Source: Candidatus Bathyarchaeota archaeon (GTDB lineage: Archaea; Thermoproteota; Bathyarchaeia; Bathyarchaeales; Bathyarchaeaceae). Taken from it: 5,434 bases of DNA. Positions 1 to 5,068 of the stretch are shown here, piece after piece; the stretch's first letter is position 1; each line of letters starts with the position of its first letter. The stretch is taken from assembly GCA_003662715.1 (NCBI GenBank), contig QMYO01000146.1, positions 1 to 5,434 on the forward strand. Reading direction: 5' to 3'. The translations under genes were made by a program, and so were the position numbers. Under the pieces are notes generated by a model that was given only the letters and a program-made list of their open reading frames with translations, was not told where the DNA came from and searched no databases.

Positions 1-1176
1 ATAGAACTTTCGATTAACCGCGCCAAACCAACCGGGTATAAGTCTATCCATTGACCAGGCAAGTAAGTACCTTGGCATGCATTGGATAAGCATAGGCATG
101 TAGGACATTTGCCATATGATATTAGATACGCCTAGCAAAGTAACAATAGCAGGGTTCTGGAAAGTCACGGAAGCCAAGAATGGGTAGAAGAATACGTCTA
201 CGGGTATTCCTTGAGGCAATTCACCAACTACGAATCCAAGATAAGCTACTGCGTTAAGGAAGTCAAAACCAACCATGCGTGTTATTAACCAGCAGCCCAA
301 ACCAGTAAATGTCCCTACAAACACTGCCGCACCAGGGATACTGATCATCTGAGCTTTCTCAACGTGTTTAATTTCACCACCGATATATGATGAAAACCAG
401 ATAATCATGTTAGCCATTGCAACCAGGTTGAGAGACCACCAAATCGAATTCCAAGACCAAGGTGGTTTTTCCCATCCTGCTTGTGGAGCATAACTAAGGA
501 GTTGGTTATAGTAGTCCGGACCAGCGTATGGTTCCAGAAGCGCATTAAACCTTTCTATAAACTGCGATTGAGTAGTCATTGCAAAAGCAATGAAAGCTAC
601 AATTATGCCAGCAATTGCTATTATGAATAGTATCTTCTGAATTTTAAAGTACACGGCTGGTGGAATAATCGCTAGCAAAGCAACGACTATTATCACTATA
701 AGCCCTGTAATGAATATTCCATTCGCGGTAAGGAAGAATGTAGAGGCATTGAGTAGCCACTCGTTGTTCATAACTACTCCCAAAGTGAAGAGTGTGCAAC
801 TGACACCGGTGATGGATGTCCAGTAAGCAAAGAACGCTAGAAAGAAAAGCACCCAGAAGAAATTCATCCAGCTTATTATGAATCCTAGAAATGGGCTGAG
901 AATTCTTGTATTATATATGTAATCGCCTCCTGACCGTGGGAAGATAGTCGCCATCATTCCCCAGCATATACCTGGAATTACGAACAAATATGTCCATAGG
1001 AAATATGACAAAGCCGCATCTGTACCTGGACAGGTAGCCAAAAGTATCAAATACAACGAAGTAAGAGCACCGCCAATGCTGATTTCAAAGATATTGTAGA
1101 TGAGACAGTCCAGCGTTGAAACTTTTCGCACTAAGCCACTCGTTTTCCTTAAGAAAACTTCTTTTCCTTCAGACAT
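1..1176 (-). CDS. APC-superfamily amino acid/amine permease, partial (C-terminus beyond left edge)
   Basis: Reading the minus strand from an ATG at 1176 gives 392 uninterrupted codons that run off the window at base 1, so the C-terminal part is missing. The product is a polytopic membrane protein. After a short charged N-terminus (MSEGKEVFLRKTSGLVRKVS), helix 1 (about 25-46) carries an EISIGGA motif, matching the Gly-rich unwound helix 1 of APC transporters. FPRSGGDYIYNTR (79-91) is the conserved loop after helix 2. FSSYIGGEIKHVEKA (261-275) matches the helix 6 GGE-K signature, and AWSMDRLIPGWFGAVNRKF (373-391) is the typical segment after helix 8. A Trp/Pro-rich external loop lies around 205-245. 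APC members import amino acids or polyamines by proton/sodium symport or exchange. The substrate cannot be read from sequence; divergent placement beside amine/guanidino enzymes suggests an amino acid or amine used by them. Upstream GGAAGGT, four bases from the ATG, supports the start. Family assignment is secure; substrate is unknown. Confidence 0.9.
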   Translation of the reverse strand, partial: MSEGKEVFLRKTSGLVRKVSTLDCLIYNIFEISIGGALTSLYLILLATCPGTDAALSYFLWTYLFVIPGICWGMMATIFPRSGGDYIYNTRILSPFLGFIISWMNFFWVLFFLAFFAYWTSITGVSCTLFTLGVVMNNEWLLNASTFFLTANGIFITGLIVIIVVALLAIIPPAVYFKIQKILFIIAIAGIIVAFIAFAMTTQSQFIERFNALLEPYAGPDYYNQLLSYAPQAGWEKPPWSWNSIWWSLNLVAMANMIIWFSSYIGGEIKHVEKAQMISIPGAAVFVGTFTGLGCWLITRMVGFDFLNAVAYLGFVVGELPQGIPVDVFFYPFLASVTFQNPAIVTLLGVSNIIWQMSYMPMLIQCMPRYLLAWSMDRLIPGWFGAVNRKFY

Positions 1177-1180
1177 TTCT

Positions 1181-1187
1181 ACCTTCC
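1181..1187 (-). promoter_or_regulatory. Ribosome binding site of the permease
   Basis: On the minus strand GGAAGGT ends four bases before the ATG at 1176. It is a fair match to the archaeal anti-16S consensus GGAGGTGA and fixes the permease start. Confidence 0.55.
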
Positions 1188-1271
1188 GGCCTTTTAGTAT
1201 AATTGGTGCACTATATAAATTTTTTAGCTAAATTCAGAGAAATAAGGTTAAAAGAAATATTCCGGCCTTTT
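1184..1271. repeat. Pair of 12-bp direct repeats in the permease control region
   Basis: TTCCGGCCTTTT occurs at 1184-1195 and again, identical, at 1260-1271 (76 bases apart, same orientation). It is G+C-rich at its centre within very A+T-rich surroundings. The proximal copy lies over the predicted permease transcription start and touches its ribosome binding site; the distal copy lies about 40 bases upstream of the TATA box. Both placements suit a regulator binding site, but no protein can be assigned. Confidence 0.5.
1211..1226 (-). promoter_or_regulatory. TATA/BRE promoter of the permease
   Basis: Read on the minus strand, an A-run followed by TTTATATA is a near-consensus archaeal TATA box (core 1212-1219) with an A-rich BRE-like element just upstream. 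Using the usual 25-base spacing, transcription would begin near 1190, giving a leader of roughly 14 bases that still contains the ribosome binding site. The start point is inferred, not seen. Confidence 0.6.
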
Positions 1272-1387
1272 CTATACTTTTCATTTGCTAATTTGGGCTT
1301 CGCTTTTAAGTTTTAGTCATTTAAGACAAAAACACTCTATTGCTGTCCCTATTTTCTAACCAACGAATTTTTAATGTTTGAGCTGAG

Positions 1388-1418
1388 CTTTATATTATAA
1401 AGTTTGAAAACTTCAAAC
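1388..1418. promoter_or_regulatory. Tandem palindromes, candidate operator upstream of the aminotransferase
   Basis: Two perfect inverted repeats abut. CTTTATA-T-TATAAAG (1388-1402) is followed by GTTTGAA-AAC-TTCAAAC (1402-1418), a 7-3-7 dyad. The second ends at the start of the BRE-like ACCGAAAA element of the aminotransferase promoter. A dyad of this size is typical of a dimeric winged-helix or other HTH regulator. From this position, directly upstream of BRE/TATA, binding could either help or hinder TBP/TFB recruitment. The first palindrome is all A/T at its core and could instead be an alternative TATA box. Confidence 0.5.
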
Positions 1419-1432
1419 CGAAAAGTTTATTA
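1417..1432 (+). promoter_or_regulatory. BRE/TATA promoter of the aminotransferase
   Basis: ACCGAAAA (1417-1424) followed by GTTTATTA (1425-1432) resembles an archaeal BRE plus TATA box. Normal spacing would place the transcript start near 1454 and give a leader of about 29 bases. The same ACCGAAAA octamer precedes the ureohydrolase gene at 2870-2877, which supports its being a promoter element. Confidence 0.5.
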
Positions 1433-1471
1433 CAAAAAGAACGTTTTCTGAAAAACTCAATGCATGTTAAA

Positions 1472-1477
1472 AGGTGG
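1472..1477 (+). promoter_or_regulatory. Ribosome binding site that decides the aminotransferase start
   Basis: AGGTGG lies five bases before the ATG at 1483. The longer reading from GTG at 1474 would start inside this Shine-Dalgarno sequence and would have no site of its own, so the ATG is preferred. Confidence 0.65.
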
Positions 1478-1482
1478 AAATA

Positions 1483-2844
1483 ATGGGAGAAGAAACATTA
1501 GGTAAGGAAGTAAAATTTGCACAAGAATACATTGAATATTGTCCTGGAGTAAACACAAGGAAATCCTGGGAACTATTTCAAGAAGCAAAAGAGCTGATAC
1601 CTGGAGGAGTCAGTTCACATGCACGAGTGTGGAGCCCCTATCCCATATGTTTTGTACGCGGAGAAGGTTCTAAAATCTGGGATATCGATGGAAACTGTTT
1701 CATAGACTATATTTTAGCTATGGGACCGGATCTTTTAGGACACTGTCACACAGTGCAAGTTGAAGCGATCACAAAAATGGTGAAACAAGTATCCCATTTT
1801 GTTGGATCTAATGAGTTAGAAGTTGCGCTAGCAAAAAAAATCAAAGAAATATGTCCTCACATAGACATGATTCGATTCAGTTGCAGTGGATCCGAAGCTA
1901 CATACCATGCCATGCGTATCGCCAGGGCTTATACAGGTAAGGATAAAGTCATAAAGTTTGAGGGTGGCTATCATGGGCATCACGATTATGCATGCTGCGG
2001 TATGTCAATTGCTGGGCCTCCGCATGCGCCTTATGTGGTGCCTTCTTCATGGGGAGTACCTCAAGACACATTGAAAACTATGATTGTTTTACCTTGGAAT
2101 GACCTCACAGTTTTAGAGAAAACCATTAAAAGAAAAGCAAATGAAATTGCTGCAGTTATTACCGAACCTGTTCTGATGAATATTGGATGCGTACCGCCAG
2201 AAGAAGGTTATCTAAAGGGCGTGCAAGAGCTCTGTGCAGAAAACGATATAGTTTTTATTCTCGACGAAGTGATTACAGGTTTCAGATTAGGACCAGGCGG
2301 TGCTGCGGAATATTTTAACCTAAAGCCTGACTTAGTTACTTATGCAAAGGCGCTTTCCTCCGGATACCCCTTATCAGCCGTTGCAGGAAAGAAAGAGCTT
2401 ATGGAAAACGTTCTTCCTGGAAGGGTAATACATGCAGGAACCCTAAACGCAAACCCAGTAGCAGTAGCATCAGCGTTGGCCACACTTAACTACCTAACTG
2501 CTGATGGAGGAGCAGCTTACAAACACCTTAATAAAATCGCAAATATGCTTAAGGAAGGCTTAGAAGAGGCTATTGAAAAAACAAAAAGTAAAGCTATTTA
2601 TCAAAGTTTTGGTGCAGCTGGAGGACAAGTATACTTTACAGAACTTAAAAAAATCAGGAATTTCAGAGAAGCCCAGCGAGTAAATATTGCGAAGTATAAG
2701 GAATACCATTTAGAATTATTTAAACGCGGAATATTAGTCCATCCATCTCAGCATGAACACATATTTATCTCGACTGCTCACACCGAGGAAGACGTTGAAA
2801 AAGCTATTTCAGCAGCTACGGAAGCGATGAGAAATATCTCCTAA
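1483..2844 (+). CDS. Class III PLP-dependent aminotransferase, glutamate-1-semialdehyde aminomutase-like
   Basis: A cytoplasmic fold-type I, class III aminotransferase of 453 residues from the preferred ATG (456 from an upstream GTG at 1474). Numbering from the ATG: LIPGGVSSHAR at 38-48 (Arg48 aligns by eye with the substrate-carboxylate Arg of GSA aminomutase, which normally reads NSPVR), the cofactor-phosphate loop SGSEAT at 135-140, the PLP-ring region YHGHHD at 163-168, EPV..N.G at 228-235, the PLP-pyridine Asp in FILDEVITGFR (Asp261), and the Schiff-base Lys in YAKALSSGYPLSAVAG (Lys289). AGTLNANP at 318-325 matches GSA-family AGTLSGNP, and the C-terminal HIFISTAHTEEDV is typical. The family name best supported is GSA-aminomutase-like aminotransferase. 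I do not call it hemL: the lid segment after YHGHHD and the Lys motif differ from true GSA aminomutases, and no tetrapyrrole genes adjoin. In context it may transaminate an amine or an omega/beta-amino acid made by the ureohydrolase/carbamoyltransferase pair; this is inference. Confidence 0.88.
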   Translation: MGEETLGKEVKFAQEYIEYCPGVNTRKSWELFQEAKELIPGGVSSHARVWSPYPICFVRGEGSKIWDIDGNCFIDYILAMGPDLLGHCHTVQVEAITKMVKQVSHFVGSNELEVALAKKIKEICPHIDMIRFSCSGSEATYHAMRIARAYTGKDKVIKFEGGYHGHHDYACCGMSIAGPPHAPYVVPSSWGVPQDTLKTMIVLPWNDLTVLEKTIKRKANEIAAVITEPVLMNIGCVPPEEGYLKGVQELCAENDIVFILDEVITGFRLGPGGAAEYFNLKPDLVTYAKALSSGYPLSAVAGKKELMENVLPGRVIHAGTLNANPVAVASALATLNYLTADGGAAYKHLNKIANMLKEGLEEAIEKTKSKAIYQSFGAAGGQVYFTELKKIRNFREAQRVNIAKYKEYHLELFKRGILVHPSQHEHIFISTAHTEEDVEKAISAATEAMRNIS

Positions 2845-2867
2845 ACTTGGAGATATCATCCTTTTTT
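2834..2867 (+). terminator. Hairpin plus T-run terminator overlapping the aminotransferase stop codon
   Basis: A perfect 8-bp stem, ATATCTCC (2834-2841) with GGAGATAT (2849-2856), encloses a 7-base loop TAAACTT. Five bases later comes a run of six T (2862-2867). The TAA stop codon is the first part of the loop, so the last codons form the left arm. It resembles an intrinsic terminator; in archaea the T-run alone may suffice. It suggests that the ureohydrolase gene has its own promoter. Confidence 0.55.
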
Positions 2868-2869
2868 AT

Positions 2870-2886
2870 ACCGAAAATCTTTTAAA
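2870..2886 (+). promoter_or_regulatory. BRE/TATA promoter of the ureohydrolase-carbamoyltransferase pair
   Basis: ACCGAAAA (2870-2877), the same octamer as at 1417-1424, is followed by CTTTTAAA (2879-2886), a plausible TATA box. The usual spacing puts the transcript start near 2908, leaving a leader of about 12 bases with the GGTGA site. It lies immediately after the T-run of the preceding terminator, as expected for a new transcription unit. The TATA-like CTTTTTTATA at 2861-2870 is an alternative. Confidence 0.45.
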
Positions 2887-2906
2887 TCGTTAACCGTCAT
2901 TATGGG

Positions 2907-2913
2907 GCGGTGA
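2907..2913 (+). promoter_or_regulatory. Ribosome binding site of the ureohydrolase
   Basis: GGCGGTGA-like sequence (GGTGA at 2909-2913) sits six bases before the ATG at 2920 and is close to the archaeal consensus, supporting that start. Confidence 0.65.
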
Positions 2914-2919
2914 AAAAAC

Positions 2920-3882
2920 ATGGAAAAAATCGGAACTCCTATGTTAGAATCTGTGTTGCATACCGGGATATCGACATTCATGAAATCTCCGTTTGTGCCC
3001 CCAAAAGCTGAAGAACTTAAAAAAGTAGGTGCTAATGTAGCATATCTGGGCATTCCATTTGAAGGCTGTGCTGTTGGAATTCCAGGTGCTAGCTTTGGTC
3101 CACGGATGGTTCGTATAGGATCTGATGATATAATAAGCTATAACTATGAATTAGATGTAGATATTGCTGACCATTTCAAAATCGTTGATTGTGGAGACGT
3201 CCCAGTAATTCCGATGGATATAACAGGGTCATTTAAAAAAATTGAGGATACTGTTGCAGAAATTGTGGGTGCTGGTGTATTTCCAATAATAATCGGAGGA
3301 GATCATTCGATTACTCTGCCTGCTTTTAAAGGATTTTACAGACATACCACGGGTAATGTAGGGCTTATACATTTTGACACGCATATGGACACTTCAGATA
3401 CATATGGTGGCATGAAAATCAGCAATTGTACACAAATCACACGTATTGCTGAAATGGAGAGAGTAAACCCAAAGAATATTGTTCAGATCGGAATACGTAA
3501 TCACCTTAACCCAAAATCAGAAAGACTCATGGGAGAGAAACTTGGAATAAAAGTGTTCCCTATATGGGAAATTTTTAAAAGAGGAATAGAGCCGGTGATG
3601 AAAGAAGCCGTTGAGATAGTTAAAGATGGAACGGATGCTATATACATCACTTTAGACATTGACGTTCTAGATGCTGCCTATGCACCGGCAACGTCTGTAC
3701 CAACACCGGGGGGGCTTACATCAAGGCAACTAATAGAAGCAGTAAGAATTGCTGCCAAAGCAGGTGTTGACGCATTTGATCTTGTAGAAGTTTCAGGCCC
3801 TCAACAAGATCCAAACTTCATTACGGGAAGAACCGCTGCTACAATAATCGCTGAACTTCTTGCAGCCAAGGCGCTTAAATAA
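2920..3882 (+). CDS. Ureohydrolase (agmatinase/arginase superfamily), substrate uncertain
   Basis: A 320-residue cytoplasmic protein, the usual length for agmatinase-type enzymes, which use a binuclear metal centre (commonly Mn) to hydrolyse guanidino groups to an amine plus urea. The N-terminal GIPFEGC..GIPGASFGPRMVR (44-65) is the family substrate-channel segment. All six metal ligands are visible: His129 in GGDHS (126-130); Asp153, His155 and Asp157 in DTHMD (usually DAHxD); Asp246 and Asp248 in LDIDVLD. Glu290 in FDLVEVS corresponds to the conserved Glu near the C-terminus. Oddities: the motif normally reading (S/D)HGT, whose His is the proposed proton shuttle, reads SNCT (168-171); VLDPA is VLDAA; and EVSPPYD is EVSGPQQDPN. 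These changes fall around the substrate pocket, so agmatinase (speB) is not asserted. Arginase, guanidinobutyrase-like, guanidine-hydrolase-like or formiminoglutamase-like activity are open alternatives. It is followed after 26 bases by the carbamoyltransferase, probably in one transcript. Confidence 0.88.
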   Translation: MEKIGTPMLESVLHTGISTFMKSPFVPPKAEELKKVGANVAYLGIPFEGCAVGIPGASFGPRMVRIGSDDIISYNYELDVDIADHFKIVDCGDVPVIPMDITGSFKKIEDTVAEIVGAGVFPIIIGGDHSITLPAFKGFYRHTTGNVGLIHFDTHMDTSDTYGGMKISNCTQITRIAEMERVNPKNIVQIGIRNHLNPKSERLMGEKLGIKVFPIWEIFKRGIEPVMKEAVEIVKDGTDAIYITLDIDVLDAAYAPATSVPTPGGLTSRQLIEAVRIAAKAGVDAFDLVEVSGPQQDPNFITGRTAATIIAELLAAKALK

Positions 3883-3892
3883 AAATATGATT

Positions 3893-3897
3893 GGGAG
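3893..3897 (+). promoter_or_regulatory. Weak ribosome binding site of the carbamoyltransferase
   Basis: GGGAG lies 11 bases before the ATG at 3909, longer spacing than the other genes here. No TATA box is evident in the 26-base gap after the ureohydrolase, in line with co-transcription. Confidence 0.35.
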
Positions 3898-3908
3898 CGT
3901 ACGTGTAA

Positions 3909-4931
3909 ATGGTGTTGACGAAGTCGTTGGCAAAAAAAGATTTTATTACATGTCAAGAATGGACCAAAGAAGAGCTAGAAACAGTTCTTGAAACTGCTTT
4001 TGATCTGAAACGGAAGCTTGCAAGAGGAGAACCACACGAATTACTAAGAGGTAAAACATTAGTTATGATGTTTTATAATCCATCAACAAGAACTCGGAAT
4101 TCGTTCGAAACAGGAATGACCCAACTAGGTGGCCATGCTATTTTCCTTTCTTCTGGGGCTGCATGGGTTGATTCAGAATCGATAAAAGACACCGCGGAAG
4201 TACTTTCAAGATATGCTGATGCGCTGGCAATTCGATATTTACGATGGCAGCTACCCTTCGGTGAGTGCAATCGTGTGCTTCGGCTATATGCTAAATATGC
4301 TTCTATACCTGTTATCAACATGGAAGACGGAATGTATCATCCATGTCAAGGTATGGCTGATTTAATGACGATTAAAGAGAAGTTCAATAACATAGAAGGG
4401 AAAAAATTCGTTCTAAGCTGGGCATATTCCAGTTACTTTGGAGGATATCTAGGCTCAGAATGTCATACAAACACACTGCTCATGTCACGGTTCGGAATGG
4501 ATGTTACTCTAGCATATCCTGAAGGATTTGACGTGGATCCCTCTATTGTTAACTTTGTTAAATCTAATGCTGAAGCGGCTGGTAGCACTTTTGAAATAGT
4601 TCACGATATGAAAGAAGCTTTCGAAGGTGCCCATGTAGTTTATCCCGTAAATTGGCCTCCATGGAAGCTTATATCTGCAGAAAACGATTTAGAGAGAAAA
4701 AAGAGAATAATCTTGGAGTATACAGAGAAATATAAGAACTGGATATGTACACAAGAGTTAATGGACGTCACGGATAAACATTCAATATTCATGCATTGCA
4801 TGCCATTTAAAAGAGGCGAGGAAGTTACCGAAGAAGTTGCTGATGGTCCTCATTCAGTTATATATGACGAAGCCGAAAATAGACTACACGTACAAAAAGC
4901 ATTACTTGCGCTTTTAATTGGAGGACTGTAA
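3909..4931 (+). CDS. Carbamoyltransferase, ornithine-carbamoyltransferase superfamily, knotted YgeW/N-acetylornithine-type branch
   Basis: A 340-residue cytoplasmic transcarbamylase that moves a carbamoyl group between carbamoyl phosphate and an amine; the family works as trimers. The carbamoyl-phosphate domain has FYNPSTRTRNSFE (55-67; Ser59, Arg61, Thr62), Arg109 in ALAIRY and HPCQGMADL (144-152). The second domain has HCMPFKRGEEVT (296-307) and YDEAENRLHVQKA (319-331; Arg325). The part that decides the acceptor differs from ordinary OTCase: the DxxxSMG loop is absent, and HVVYPVNWPPWKL (242-254) aligns with the VVY..SW segment of YgeW and N-acetylornithine transcarbamylase. LSWAYSS (169-175), RFGMDVTLAYPEGFD (194-208) and YKNWICTQELM (275-285) also match YgeW closely from memory. 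The acceptor is therefore probably not plain ornithine; YgeW-type enzymes themselves lack a firmly known substrate. No carbamate kinase is visible, so direction (biosynthetic or ATP-yielding breakdown) is open. The pairing with a ureohydrolase suggests that the amine it releases may be the partner. Confidence 0.88.
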   Translation: MVLTKSLAKKDFITCQEWTKEELETVLETAFDLKRKLARGEPHELLRGKTLVMMFYNPSTRTRNSFETGMTQLGGHAIFLSSGAAWVDSESIKDTAEVLSRYADALAIRYLRWQLPFGECNRVLRLYAKYASIPVINMEDGMYHPCQGMADLMTIKEKFNNIEGKKFVLSWAYSSYFGGYLGSECHTNTLLMSRFGMDVTLAYPEGFDVDPSIVNFVKSNAEAAGSTFEIVHDMKEAFEGAHVVYPVNWPPWKLISAENDLERKKRIILEYTEKYKNWICTQELMDVTDKHSIFMHCMPFKRGEEVTEEVADGPHSVIYDEAENRLHVQKALLALLIGGL

Positions 4932-4945
4932 TTCCTATAATTGTA

Positions 4946-5003
4946 CTTTGAACAATAAACAAAGCTCGAAACTCCCTTTTTACCCTACTTTTAATTTACT
5001 TTT
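4946..5003 (+). terminator. T-rich terminator region after the carbamoyltransferase
   Basis: A short 5-bp inverted repeat (CTTTG at 4946-4950, CAAAG at 4960-4964) is followed by several T-tracts between 4977 and 5003. Clustered T-runs are the usual archaeal termination signal. The hairpin is weak and may be incidental. Confidence 0.4.
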
Positions 5004-5009
5004 ATCTAA

Positions 5010-5023
5010 TTTTTTATAAAAAA
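5010..5023 (+). promoter_or_regulatory. TATA-like palindrome before the regulator gene
   Basis: T6-AT-A6 is a perfect 14-bp A/T palindrome that could serve as a TATA box. The transcript would begin near 5042, about 27 bases before the TTG at 5069 and 90 bases before the ATG at 5132. It may equally be part of the preceding T-rich terminator zone. Confidence 0.35.
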
Positions 5024-5068
5024 GCATTATCTGAAAATAAGAAGATTCCAGGTAACGAAGCTGAACCT

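Larger units (their letters stand above)
1177..1482. other. Divergent intergenic control region
   Basis: About 300 bases separate the start codons of the divergent permease and aminotransferase genes. The stretch holds promoter elements for both directions, a direct repeat (1184-1195 and 1260-1271) and an inverted repeat (1402-1418). The centre (about 1272-1380) is plain A+T-rich DNA with pyrimidine-rich runs on the plus strand. I see no convincing small gene or structured RNA in it. Confidence 0.7.

Noticed and set aside
1272..1380. Riboswitch or small RNA in the divergent region
   Set aside because: The stretch is A+T-rich with pyrimidine runs. I could find no substantial stem or conserved riboswitch core, and the predicted leaders are too short to hold one.
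1474..1482. GTG at 1474 as the aminotransferase start
   Set aside because: It falls within the AGGTGG ribosome binding site of the ATG at 1483 and has no upstream site of its own.
2856..3053. 65-codon minus-strand open frame overlapping the start of the ureohydrolase gene
   Set aside because: It lies antisense to a well-supported gene and its product has no recognisable motif. It is explained by the codon pattern of the opposite strand.
4073..4321. 82-codon minus-strand open frame inside the carbamoyltransferase gene
   Set aside because: It is fully antisense to the conserved STRTR-to-HPCQ region of a clear enzyme gene, and there is no domain-like content in its translation.
2920..4931. Ordinary arginine/agmatine pathway (speB plus argF)
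   Set aside because: The ureohydrolase lacks the usual HGT motif and the carbamoyltransferase lacks the SMG loop, so these exact names would overstate what the sequence shows.
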